A stretch of 64,000 nt of DNA from Syncephalastrum monosporum B8922 (taxonomy: Eukaryota; Mucoromycota; Mucoromycetes; Mucorales; Syncephalastraceae): positions 124,001 through 188,000 of the forward strand of contig JNEN01000835.1 in NCBI GenBank assembly GCA_000697355.1, given 5' to 3'. The notes under the pieces are model-generated. The model was not told the origin of the DNA, searched no databases, and was given only the letters and a program-made list of their open reading frames with translations. Position numbers and translations under genes: made by a program. Shown piece by piece: positions 34,479-44,802 of this stretch. The number at the start of each line of letters is the position of its first letter. The stretch's first letter is position 1.

Positions 34479-36360
34479 ATGGATCCTTTGACTGATCTGA
34501 GACGCAACGCGTACAAATCCCGTAGCCATTTCAAGCCGGAGGAGGTGCGGCGTCGACGAGAAACCGCTCAGGTGGAGATTCGAAAGCAGAAGAAGGAAGA
34601 GAATCTCGCCAAACGACGCAACTTGAAAGACGCTCCTCTGGACGAAGACTCAGACGACGAGATCGACGTTGGCACTGACAGCCAGGTGAGATCTCGCTCT
34701 TTTTCTCTATAAATGTTGTCATTCGCATGGTCAAACTCACCACGTATAACTGTATTTTAGACAGTGGAAAACTTGGGTGAGCTCGTCCACAATGTCATGT
34801 CGGCCGATGTGGAGGTTCAGCTGCATGCCACGACACAGTTCCGCAAACTCCTGTCACGCGAGCGAAACCCTCCTATCGAACAAGTCATCGCTTGTGGTGT
34901 CGTGCCACGTTTCGTCGAGTTTCTGCGCGCAGAGCACACGCCTTTGCAGGTAGGTCCATGGTTATTTATTGATTGATCATGGAACTCACTTTCTTTTCCT
35001 TTCCTTTGCTTTTTCTTTTCCTTTTTTTTTCTTTTCTTCTCCATGAACCTAGTTTGAAGCAGCATGGGCTCTTACCAACATTGCGTCTGGCTCGTCGCAG
35101 CAGACTCAGATCGTGATTGAAGCCGGAGCGGTGCCTTTCTTCATTGAGCTTTTGAGCAGCCCGGTGCTGGATGTGCGAGAGCAGGCAGTGTGGGCTTTGG
35201 GTAACATTGCTGGTGACAGCGCACGGTGCCGTGATTTCGTCCTGCAGAACAATGCTCTGCCACGCCTCTTGGCTATTTTCGACGATAGCAACAAACTCTC
35301 CATGCTCAGAAACGCCACCTGGACCCTCTCCAACTTTTGCCGTGGCAAGAACCCTCAACCGGACTGGGAACTCGTAAGTTTTTCTCATTTCTTTTCGAAA
35401 GCACCATTATGCTCACTGTCTCCCCGCCCTCCTTTTTTTCTCTCTCTCTTTCTTGTTACTGTGTTTCCATTTTAGATTTCACCTGCCCTAAGCATTTTGT
35501 CGCGACTGATCTACTCGACCGACGAGGAAGTCCTGATTGATACGTGTTGGGCCATCTCTTACTTGTCCGATGGAGCCAACGAGCGCATCCAGGCTGTGGT
35601 TGAGTCGGGCGTGTGCAGCCGTCTTGTCGAGCTGCTGCAGCACCCTTCGATGCCCGTGCAGACGCCGGCACTGCGCTCAGTGGGCAACATCGTCACTGGT
35701 GATGATGTGCAGACTCAAGCCATCATCAACTGTGGCGCCATTCCCGCCCTGCACCACCTCCTCAGCAGCCCCAAGGATGCCATTCGCAAGGAAACTTGCT
35801 GGACAATCTCCAACATCACCGCCGGCAACGTGGAACAGATACAGTCGGTGATTGACGGTGGCCTTATTCCTCCCCTTGTGTATATCCTGAGCCACGGTGA
35901 CCTCAAGACCCGCAAGGAAGCTTGCTGGGCGATCTGCAATGCGACCTCAGGCGGTCTCAACAAATTGGACCAGATCAAGTACCTGGTCTCGCAAAACTGC
36001 ATCAAGCCCTTGTGTGACATTCTGACCATGCTTGACAACAAGATCACGCTCGTCGCTCTGGATGGCCTGGAGAACATCCTGAGAGCGGGTGAGTCCGAAC
36101 GTCCCAACACGCCCGATGGCAGTAACCCCTACGCCTTGGTGGTGGAGGAGTGCGGCGGCGTCGAACTGATCCACTCGCTGCAAGCGCACGCCAACCAGGA
36201 GATCTACAAGAAGGCGTTTGCCGTCATTGACAAGTTCTTTGGCGATGATAACGAGGGTGACGACTCGGAAATGATGCCCATGGGTGGCGGTGACCAATTT
36301 GCGTTCCAAGACCAAGTACAAGCACCTCAGGGTGGTTTCAACTTTGGCGCTCCACAGTAA
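34479..36360 (+). CDS. SRP1: Importin subunit alpha (karyopherin alpha)
   Basis: Four exons (34479-34685, 34761-34949, 35053-35373, 35476-36360) give about 533 residues, the standard length. The N-terminal importin-beta-binding domain is visible ([20 protein letters not shown] to EENLAKRRN). About ten armadillo repeats follow, with the conserved tryptophan-asparagine NLS-binding ladder: [89 protein letters not shown]. The C-terminal acidic segment ([11 protein letters not shown]) and Gly/Phe/Gln tail are typical. The protein links cargo bearing a nuclear localisation signal to importin beta. Introns fall at codon boundaries in this model. Overall similarity is to the fungal Srp1/KPNA1-type clade. 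Confidence 0.98.
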
Positions 36361-36911
36361 TGAAAAACATGAACAGAAAAAAAAAATTAGGAAAACCCAT
36401 ATAAATATCTACGTACTCTTCTCTCGCTTATATTTTTTCTTCTTCTCTCCCCCTCCCCCACAACAACACTCTCTCCTACCTACCAATTTGCCCCTTTTTC
36501 ACAGTTTTGCATTGTTGAAACATATATATCATCACGCGACGTCTGTGCGTCTCCGTTGAAACACAAGAAAATGGACCAGAGGGCTAAAGGGCAGAAAGAG
36601 CGGGAAGTAGGGTGTGAAAAAAGTAGCAAGGCCGGCTGGGTTCGCGTGGATAGGCGCGTAGAGAGTGAAGAGACGGAAGGGAAGGTCATGCGCGCGGCAC
36701 CGGCGAAGGTCATATCCATCACGACCGAATCTTTGTTAAGACCACGGAAGGGTCGTGTGCGCGTCAGCACCCCCAACTCTGTCCCCCAACCCACGTCTCT
36801 CCCTCATTCACTTTTTGTCCTGCTCCCCCTATAAAAGGACTGCCCTGTTTTCAATTCCCTTCCTTTCCACTCTCGTTTTCTCATCTTTCTGTACTTGCTC
36901 TCATATCTTCC
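36361..36911. other. Intergenic stretch
   Basis: About 550 bases containing C/T-rich 3' flank of importin alpha and, near its end, a TATA-like CTATAAAAGG at 36830-36839 that is about 75 nt before the next ATG. No gene supported; a frame at 36556-36834 is likely chance. Confidence 0.5.
36830..36839 (+). promoter_or_regulatory. TATA box of the small gene at 36912
   Basis: CTATAAAAGG followed by a C/T-rich leader and an ATG at 36912. Confidence 0.5.
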
Positions 36912-37519
36912 ATGAATCCGCTGTGTTACGACCATCAAAACGTGAAGGAGGTAGCGTAAACTTGTACAATTCTTTCGTAACGCGTGTATACGCTGACACG
37001 AAAAAAAATGTGTAGATGGCTCACAGGCTCAAAGCGCGCTTGGCATTTGCCGACTTTAAGCGACAGCACGGGTACGAGCATTACGACTTGTACACACTTG
37101 AACACCGCCTCTTTGAACGAAGGCGTATTTCTACCCTCGCCAGAACAAGACGAAACATTGATAAGCAAAACAAGGCCAAGGCACACCATCATTATTACTC
37201 TATCGCTGCAGCCAAGACAACTGCGGCCACCGCCAAAGCAGCCTCACCCTCTCATGCATACGCGGCGACTGGCTACGCCACAGCCGCATCGCCGCGATTA
37301 TCAGCGCTGCGGCAGCCCGCAACGCCATCGCCACGAGAACGGACGTCGCCTTCACCGACGCCGACACTGCTCTGGCGCGCGCGTCCCTTATCGGCGCAAC
37401 GATCACCATCGAAACAGCACGACGCATTATCTTCATTTTCATGCAACACGGCGACGTGTTCTTCCGATGAGGAGGACGCAGCCCATTGGCTGGTCATGCT
37501 TAGGCACTACCATCACTGA
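36912..37519 (+). CDS. Small basic and low-complexity protein, unknown function
   Basis: A two-exon model is favoured: 36912-36950 (MNPLCYDHQNVKE) and 37016-37519, joined by a 65-nt intron GTAGCG..TGTAG in phase 0, giving about 180 residues. A single-exon start at 37016 is the alternative. The folded-looking part is HRLKARLAFADFKRQHGYEH and YDLYTLEHRLFERRR. It weakly recalls the short conserved helix of fungal Whi5/Nrm1-type G1/S regulators (RLKxRLxxAxFK). The remainder is Ala/Ser/Pro-rich and ends with an acidic patch, SSDEEDAAHWLVMLRHYHH. The family is not assigned. The TATA box and leader make a real gene likely. Confidence 0.6.
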
Positions 37520-37569
37520 ATATGTACCATACTGAGTAATATACTTCCATTCGCCTTGTAATAAACAAA

Positions 37570-38199
37570 TCATAGAGACATAACAAGTTCGCGTACGCGT
37601 TGTCGAATAATGGGATTGTCGCAATAGACACTGGTAGCGACGTAGGGTGGCTCAACACGTGCCTGTCCCAAGACAATGATCACCGGGTCATCTTGCCGAA
37701 ATGGGACATGTTGCTGAGCCAATGAATAAGACATATAAGACCAAAGATATGTAAATGGTACAGACGGCGATGACGACATACTCGTACATAAATGAATGAT
37801 GTTCAGCTTACCTTGGTCAGCAGGTGCACCAGCGCATCGCGCCGCTCCACACGCCACCCCGCGTCCTTGTAAAGTTGCTCTTCCTCGGGCATTTGGAGTC
37901 GCTCACTGAGTGCTTCTACCGTCATCCCAGGGCGATCGTGGTTGACTACAAGCACCGAAACGTCAGCGTGCGGAAAGAGTCAATACAAGAGTGGATCTAT
38001 GAATACCTTGACATGACACAATCGCATGACGCGTAATCAACGACGCTTTGTTGTTCTCTGGACTGTAAAGAATAACATTACCCGACAGTGGATCCACTGT
38101 GTACAAGAAGCCCGACCGCTCTTCAGAAGATCGTAGCAAGATGGTGACATGCTGGCCTGCCTCCACTCCAGAGCTGGACAGCGGTGACGGTGACGCCAT
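37570..38199 (-). CDS. GEMIN6: Gemin6-like protein (Sm-like fold, SMN complex)
   Basis: Three exons (38199-38007, 37945-37812, 37713-37570) encode about 156 residues, close to metazoan Gemin6. The N-terminal half has the Gemin6 Sm-like pattern: GQHVTILLRSSEERSGFLYT, then VDPLSGNVILYSPENN and ITRHAIVSCQGVN. The C-terminal half, VIIVLGQARVEPPYVATSVY then CDNPIIRQRVRELVMSL, matches the conserved end of the family. Gemin6 pairs with Gemin7 inside the SMN complex that loads Sm rings onto spliceosomal snRNAs. An intron-rich genome would need this machinery. It starts 122 bases past the stop of the kinase on the same strand; that spacing need not mean co-transcription. Confidence 0.8.
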
Positions 38200-38320
38200 G
38201 AAAAGAAAGATGACTCAACAAAGATGCGCAAGTACAAGAAGAAGAGCCGTATACATGCGTAAATTTGGATAAAAGAGGTAGTATTATTTACAAAAAGCGA
38301 GACGGTCCTAAATGAACTAT

Positions 38321-39859
38321 TTACATGGAGGTGGAATGATGGGTAAGCCAGGCACACTGGAGGACCTGCTGGATCGACCAGCGATCGTCGGGCTGGACTT
38401 GCAAGAGGCGTGAGACAACCTCTTGAAACGCGTCAGACGTGTTGCTCGGCATCTCGTACTCGCCGCGCATGATCTTCTGCTGGAGCCTTGGCTCGTAGCT
38501 GTCTTCAAAAGGCAGATGCCCTGTTCGAAGTGCATATAAAATGACGCCCAGGGCCCACATGTCGGCATGGCTAGATACGAGCGGTGCTGTTGTCTTTATT
38601 TGTTCCGGCGCCGCGTACGGAAGCGATCCGCCCGCCACCGCTTCCGCCTTCTCCTGGTACTGCATCGGCATCATGTGCATCGCCAGACCAAAGTCGCATA
38701 TCTTGAGGCTGCCCTCCTCGTCGATCAAGATGTTCTCGAGCTTGAGGTCCTTGTGACATACACGCGCCTTGTCGTGCAGATAAGCTACACCTTCACAGAG
38801 GGGCAGGAACAGCCGTCGGATCTCATCTTCGTAAAGACCCTCTGTGTGGTTCGCCATCAGTTCGAGAAGGTTCCCCCGTCCGCAGTAGTCGCTGACGACG
38901 TAAGAGGCGGCATCTGTCTCAAGCACCTTGTGGACACGCACGACCCGCGGGTGATCGAGCATTTTCCACAGTGCAATCTCGCGATCCATCCGATTCAGTT
39001 CGTCCTCGGTCGCACCCGCTCTGCGAAACACTTTGATAGCTACTTTCTGCCCATTCGTGATACAGTAACCACGGCGCACGGTACCAAATCCACCGTACCC
39101 GATGATTTTTTCCATGACATAGTCGTCCATTTCGTCGCCCTCTTGCTCCCCTTGCGCATCAGGGTCAGAGGTGCTCGACATGGCAAAGTTGGCTAAGAAG
39201 GAGGCCGCAGGCGACTTGATATGATCCCATGAATTCGCATTCACGAGAGGTGAGGTTGCGAGGGAACGTGCGCGGCGAGTGAGGTGACTCTTTTTGTGCT
39301 GCAGCGGTGGTCGAGTACGGCCAGTGAGCGGAGCGGAGCCAGATACATCAAGGGCCGTCGACGACATGGGTGTGAGCGGTGATAAGGAGGAAGGCGGCGA
39401 AGAAGACAAGGTATCGATACGGTGTGACGGATGATCGAGGTGATGGTTATCGTGATGCTGGTGGAGGGCGAGCGGCGGCGAAGGTGCGCGGCCCAAGGTA
39501 TCAGCCGTGATGAGGCCTGATGTCGCCTGCGAGTTTCGAGGCACAGGCATCGGCTCATTGCTAGCATTGCTGCTGCCGTGGCGGGTATCACAACGCAGTT
39601 GGTCTTTGAACATGCTTGACAGGTAGGCATCCTGATCCTGGCCCGCATGCTGGGTCAAAGAATGGACGCCCATCGCCGTTGTCGAGCTGGTATCAATGTG
39701 CAAGTCTGTCTTGTGCTGGTGAAGGTGGTGCAGATGGCTGGCACCACCGTCATCCTTAAGAAAAGGCAGCGACTTGCTCAAGAGTTGATGTGCCTGGTGA
39801 CTCTGTTTCGGATAATCGTGCTGTTTATATTCAGGGTCGTTGATGTGTGTATTGTGCAT
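38321..39859 (-). CDS. Serine/threonine protein kinase with long disordered N-terminus
   Basis: A single exon of 512 codons. Residues 1-240 are His/Ser/Pro-rich and low complexity. The kinase domain starts near 243: MDDYVMEKIIGYGGFGTVRR (glycine loop), VAIKVF (lysine), catalytic loop VCHKDLKLENILID near 366, DFG in ICDFGLAMH near 389, APE in GSLPYAAPEQIK, and DMWALGVILYALRTGHLPF. The HRD arginine is replaced by lysine (HKD), so it is a non-RD kinase that may not need activation-loop phosphorylation. General similarity is to CAMK/Snf1-related and fungal Npr1/Hal5-like kinases. The ATG at 39859 was chosen over the in-frame ATG at 39967 because the intervening sequence is T-rich leader coding for an unlikely Phe-rich string. 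Confidence 0.93.
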   Translation of the reverse strand: MHNTHINDPEYKQHDYPKQSHQAHQLLSKSLPFLKDDGGASHLHHLHQHKTDLHIDTSSTTAMGVHSLTQHAGQDQDAYLSSMFKDQLRCDTRHGSSNASNEPMPVPRNSQATSGLITADTLGRAPSPPLALHQHHDNHHLDHPSHRIDTLSSSPPSSLSPLTPMSSTALDVSGSAPLTGRTRPPLQHKKSHLTRRARSLATSPLVNANSWDHIKSPAASFLANFAMSSTSDPDAQGEQEGDEMDDYVMEKIIGYGGFGTVRRGYCITNGQKVAIKVFRRAGATEDELNRMDREIALWKMLDHPRVVRVHKVLETDAASYVVSDYCGRGNLLELMANHTEGLYEDEIRRLFLPLCEGVAYLHDKARVCHKDLKLENILIDEEGSLKICDFGLAMHMMPMQYQEKAEAVAGGSLPYAAPEQIKTTAPLVSSHADMWALGVILYALRTGHLPFEDSYEPRLQQKIMRGEYEMPSNTSDAFQEVVSRLLQVQPDDRWSIQQVLQCAWLTHHSTSM

Positions 39860-42221
39860 GCAAATAGATAAACAATCGAAGCGAAAAGAAAAAAAGAAGT
39901 GTGCAATCCGGGAAACGGAAGTCCAAGCAAGACAAAAAAAAAATTGACTGGATGGGATTGGCAGCAAAAATCAACTTACAACTCCGTTCCGGCAACCCTT
40001 CAGATAAGATACTATCGCAACCAATGATAACAGTCGATTCGATCATGGCAATCGGAGCAAGTGTTGCTTGTCAGACCACAATTATCGTTTTTCTGTGCTC
40101 TTGTGTGTTACCACATGAAAATGATAAACTTATCAAATGGATGCCGTCTACTGTACATACTGTACATCGACCATGTATACCATGAAGTTTACGGCTAAAT
40201 CTCTATTATCAGGAACTTGAACCTAATACATGTTACTTCTCAGATATACACGGAAAGACCTGTCCTCACCAGTGTGAGACTCCCATCCCATTGGATAATG
40301 AAATTATCAGGCGCGTGAAATATACCTTATCTACCACTTGTATATATAAGGAAAAAGGGCAAAGTAGAAACTTACACGATAGCCTGACGTAATTCATTTT
40401 GCATAGTCTCAAGTCATCAATATATTCGAGCACCATTGCCCGTTTATATAAGTGATTACGTTAAAGTCATCATACACGAAGCCCGCATATCATACATGTG
40501 GATGAAGCTTTCTGATATGCGATGCAGAACTGTCACATGTGTGACCTTTGTGCCATCTATGTCGTGCGAACCATGTTTTTATAGCATGTGATCGATCGTC
40601 GTTGCCGAAAAATACTGTAAGCGCTGTTTCAGTTCAGCTTTTGCTCATACAGTTCAGCTTTTGCCGTTTCTGTTCAGCTTTTGGCTGTTTCAGTTCAGCT
40701 ATGAACATGGTCGTCGTTGACATGAGTTTTCAGTCCTGATTCAGGGCCCCTGGTCATACAAAATCTTTAGTCAGGGGCATTGCCGCGATCGAGCAAGTGA
40801 TAAACTATATGATATTTGTAAATATGGTTTGGTCAGAGACATCACCACGATGCCATTGTTAGTTCTTTTCACGCGACGGATTCAGAAACCCATAGTTGAC
40901 AACAATTTACAAGTCGCGTTACTTTTTCGTAGGCAAACCGGCCAATTGCAATTAGTAGGACAGAAGAAACTGTCACTATGCGAAAAAATAGTCTTTCCTG
41001 TAAAGTAATGTCAGAAAGCAGTTTACTGAAAGTGCAACCATGCTATCTGTGTCTTTTCATAATTATAAGCAGATCGACTTCTCATTCATCTGTGAAGAGT
41101 GTACCTTGCATCGCGAACAGCCCTTCCAACACCAATGAAGCAGTCTTCTGCTTCATATGCAAAACCAACTCAGCCTTTCTCGGCAATAGAACATTAAAGT
41201 GTTCCCGAGAGAGCCGCATGCTGTCGGTTTTCGGCAATATGTATAACAGAAGTTGACATCAAAGGGGATCCTTGAACCACCTAGAAGACCAGATTACTTT
41301 TGCACAAGGCGACTTTCTTCCCGAACTCTTATGCAGATATTTATTAAGCTTAATCATACATGGTCAGACCACGACCCTGGAACGGAGACCCTTGACGGTG
41401 CTTATGAATTACAACTGTCAATTTCCTGGAGCTGATGGCACGAAGGATAGCTATGCATGCCCAGTACATGTGTGTCTTTCATGCAGTAACATATGGGAGG
41501 CTATTGCGTGCGCCTTGTTGCGATTTCAGACAACTATGGTTCCAATAGTTGCTATGGCAATGATTGTACGCATAAATACCTTCTACATTCTTACTTGATC
41601 GGCATCATGGCTATGTGCCGGAGAGCTATTTCCGCGTAGTGTATCCTATAGAACTAGTCTTGTGACGAAACCCATATATCGACTCTGGAAGGAAGTTTTG
41701 GGGTGCGCTATGAGGTCCACCCAGCTTTTGTTCGAGAAATGCGAAACGCGTACAGGTCTGTGGTTGCGACATCCATATTTGACAGCAGTGACTAAGTGCT
41801 CATATATGATTGCTTATTTCTAAAAGGGAAAGGCGAAGGAGGATAGACGATGATCAATAAGAACCACGGTAAGCTCCGCAGTTATCAAAGGCGACAATGC
41901 TACAGCTCGAGTAGGATGTTTAGCAAAAAAGACATGCTGGAGCTTTATAGCTTTATACTTGACACGGAGAGCTCCAAAGAATGTACAGAGCGTCATATTC
42001 TGTCGATAATTCTTTTTTGTAGTCAGAGCATGCTTCACTATGTTGGCTTCTTTCATACACCACTACGCAGTGGATAGTGTTTAAATATCCACATATCCGA
42101 GACAAACATTCTGACAAGTATGACTGGTTGATGCGCCGCCGTACATAAGGTACAGCATAAACTAAGGTTGTATTCATAAAAGACAAAGATAGCCTATAAG
42201 CGCAAAAGTCAGGGCACGCAT
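39860..42221. other. Long intergenic stretch, no gene recognised
   Basis: About 2.4 kb. It contains a small tandem array at 40625-40710 and several short frames. A minus-strand frame at 41820-42056 and plus-strand frames near 41272-41598 have no recognisable domain. It may contain eroded mobile DNA, but nothing could be identified. Confidence 0.5.
40625..40710. repeat. Tandem array of AGTTCAGCTTTTG-like units
   Basis: Four imperfect copies of a unit containing (A/T)GTTCAGCTTTTG(C), with interruptions of CTCATAC and CGTTTC. Confidence 0.7.
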
Positions 42222-42813
42222 TTAGATCTCCTGGACAGCAAGAGCTGTTACGAGGCATCAGTCAGTAAAGATTTCACTATTAGGGTATAATCATTGACGT
42301 ACCAGGGGGGAGCGACTGCTTGAGCTTGCTGGCCTTTGCCTTATCCTTGACGACAAGAGTGTACAGGTAGCGCGAGCAGCGAACCTTGAACTTGATGGAA
42401 TCCTCGTTCTTCTTGATGCGGGCCGCTATTTTTTTTTTACATGACGTGAGACGAGGTTAACTTTTCGTAATTACAGCGTGCTTACACTTGGCGTCCTTGC
42501 GGCGGGCAATCTCAAGGAATTCCTTAATGTCTTTGATCTGCTTGGGCTACAGAGAGAAATAAGACGTTCATGAGCTTGGTTGGTCCTCGTTGGAATGGCG
42601 ATGGAGAGTGCAATTCAAGACGGAAAGGAAAGGAAAGGAATGGAGTGGAATGGAATGGAATGAAGTGGGTTGGTCGAATAGTAGGCAGGCATGATATCTC
42701 ATTTTCATGGACGCATCCATTAATCGATGCATCCATCCATCCCATTCTGGATGCATAGGATGTGGTCTCGGGTGCAGAGGAGAGGATAGGTCTTGGGCTT
42801 GGGTGCTTACCAT
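42222..42813 (-). CDS. RPL38: 60S ribosomal protein eL38
   Basis: Four exons (42813-42811, 42546-42486, 42425-42303, 42244-42222) encode about 69 residues, the normal eL38 length. The first coding exon is only the ATG, followed directly by GTAAGC. The second begins [20 protein letters not shown], the third [20 protein letters not shown] through [11 protein letters not shown], and a 23-nt exon supplies the end ALAVQEI. These match eL38 throughout. The protein sits on the large ribosomal subunit. The 264-nt first intron is long for this window. The gene is divergent from the GNL3-like GTPase with only about 133 bases between the two start codons. Confidence 0.95.
42621..42663. repeat. GGAAA/GGAATG simple repeat in the eL38 first intron
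   Basis: Runs of GGAAAGGAAAGGAATGGAGT followed by three GGAAT units. Simple-sequence DNA. Confidence 0.7.
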
Positions 42814-42946
42814 GGCGAAGGGTGCGTGCAGACGTGCTGAAAGAAGGAAGTTCCTCAGTATCGCCCCGCACTGCTTAATTTGGCTCAATTTCCCGCTTCC
42901 ATTTTTCATCTTTTTTTTTTTTTTTTCTCGAAAGCATAATCAAGCC
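42814..42946. promoter_or_regulatory. Compact bidirectional promoter between eL38 and the GNL3-like GTPase
   Basis: The 133 bases between the two ATG codons include an uninterrupted T run of about 17 (42911-42926) and AT-rich sequence TTAATTTGG. Poly(dA:dT) tracts are a usual nucleosome-excluding feature of ribosomal-protein promoters. No specific factor site was identified. Confidence 0.45.
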
Positions 42947-44586
42947 ATGGGTGCCCTCAGTAAAGTGTCTCACCTATGAAAAAGTGCACTCTGTGCTCAC
43001 TGGCTCTGTAGAAGGAAAAAAGCATTCTCGCGATGTACGATTGAACGCTACCAACAGTAAGGCTCCTACGCCAAGTGGACATTTTCAGAAGCTGATCTTA
43101 ATCGATGGGTAGAATTGAAAAAGGATCCTGGTGTTCCCGATCTATCCCATTTCAAGAAGAAGCAAGCCAAGAAAGAGGAAGAGCGTAAGAAGCAGGTAAT
43201 ACGACCTATTAACAGTATCTTTCTGCATGGCTGACTGGGTGCTCGGTAGATTGCCAAACAGCAAGAGAAGGCAGCAGCACGGCGACCCGGTGCAAACATG
43301 GGTTCTCTGCAGGCATTGATGCAGAATGCACAGCAACGTGACCAGCAGTACGAGACAGAAAACAAGCCAGCCCAGGATGGTCCGAAAGAGCTCCGAGACG
43401 CGGCCCTGACGGGCGAAAAAGACAACTCTAAAAAGGCGTACCTGCGCGAGTTTAAGAAGGTGCTTGAGAATGCGGATGTGGTTCTCGAGATTTTAGACGC
43501 ACGCGATCCCCTCGGCACACGAACACGGAGCGTAGAACGCATGATCATGGACAGTGGCCTCAACAAGAAAATTATCCTGGTCCTTAACAAAATTGGTATG
43601 CATGGAAATCCGCATGAAAAAGGGGAAAAAAAGCGCTTATCCGCTCTCTTCGTGCGTATTAGATCTGGTGCCCAAGGAAAACATCGAGAAATGGCTCAAG
43701 TATCTCCGCAACGAATACCCCACCATCAGCTTCAAGGCATCCACACAGTCACAACGCAGAAACCTCGGCCGACATAATGTGTCCGCTGACGTTGCCACCA
43801 AAGATATGCTGGCGAGCTCTGAATGTGTGGGCGCGGAGGCTCTGATGTCTCTACTCAAGAACTACTGCCGAAACGCGCATATCAAGACCTCCATCACTGT
43901 GGGTATCATCGGCTACCCTAACGTCGGAAAGTCCAGTGTCATCAACTCGCTAGCGCGCTCGCGTGTCTGCGGTGTGGGCTCTACACCTGGCTTCACAAAG
44001 GTCGCACAACAGATCACGCTGGACAAGAACATTAAGCTACTCGATTGTCCCGGTATCGTATTCGCTACCCAAGGCCAGGATGGCCAGTCCGATGCTGAAA
44101 TTGCCCTTCGTAATTGTATCAAGGTGGAGCTGCTCGAGGACCCTGTTACGCCGGGTATGTCGGAATCTTTTCTTCCACGTGCGTGAATTGTTTTTTAAAC
44201 TCGTCTTTCTTGTTATAACAGTGGAAGTCATTCTACAACGATGCGGGCACCAGCGACTTATGGACTTGTACGGCGTCGGGTTTTTCAACAATGCGTACGA
44301 GTTCTTGGTTTTGCTAGGTCAGCAGCGCGGCAAATTAAAGAAGGGTGGTGTACCCGACGTGCAGCTTGTGGCACGATCCGTTCTCACTGACTGGAACAGC
44401 GGCAAGATTCCCTTCTTTACCGATCCTCCGGCGACGACCCAAGGCCACATTGAATCCAGTGTCGTGACTTCCTTCGCTGAGGCTTTGGATGTCAACAATA
44501 TCCTCATTCCGGCTGCGGATATCAACATGGACGAGGATGATTCCCGACCAGATCATGCGGAGCGAGAAGAGATGATGGAGCTTTAA
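42947..44586 (+). CDS. GNL3/Nug1-type circularly permuted GTPase, ribosome assembly
   Basis: The well-supported exons are 43250-43595, 43663-44154 and 44222-44586, preceded by an exon ending at 43195. G motifs appear in permuted order: G4 LNKID (across an intron), then G1 [18 protein letters not shown]2 GSTPGFTK and G3 [28 protein letters not shown] and [17 protein letters not shown] are typical of nucleostemin/GNL3L/Nug1. These nucleolar GTPases act in 60S subunit maturation. The N-terminus is uncertain. An ATG at 42947 can splice (42959|43012) to give [19 protein letters not shown], but then needs a 32-nt intron (43057-43088); or it can splice directly to 43062 to give [20 protein letters not shown]. 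The first form supplies basic residues expected for nucleolar targeting, the second has a normal-sized intron. Confidence 0.88.
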
Positions 44587-44802
44587 TTGTATCACCTACT
44601 CAAGTTTCATTGGTGGCACAAATTGCCAATTTTTGTGTTCCTAGAAATCCCCAAATTGTAAAACATACAGTATAAAATATTGTGATTCTGATTCACTTTT
44701 ACCGCGCGCATTCCAGTCCCTGTCTTCTTAAAAGCAGTGTGCCTTTCTGAACCTGCTTACTCAGCCACGGAACCTCTCTTTTTTGTTTGTTTTGTTTTGC
44801 CC

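Noticed and set aside
38567..39196. Plus-strand frame of 209 codons
   Set aside because: Antisense shadow of the protein kinase domain; no motif of its own.
39860..39967. Alternative in-frame ATG at 39967 giving a longer kinase
   Set aside because: The added residues are Phe-rich and derive from a poly-T leader, unlike the His/Ser-rich N-terminus that follows.
41272..41598. Plus-strand frame of 108 codons
   Set aside because: Cys/Leu-rich, no domain or start context; overlapped by other equally poor frames.
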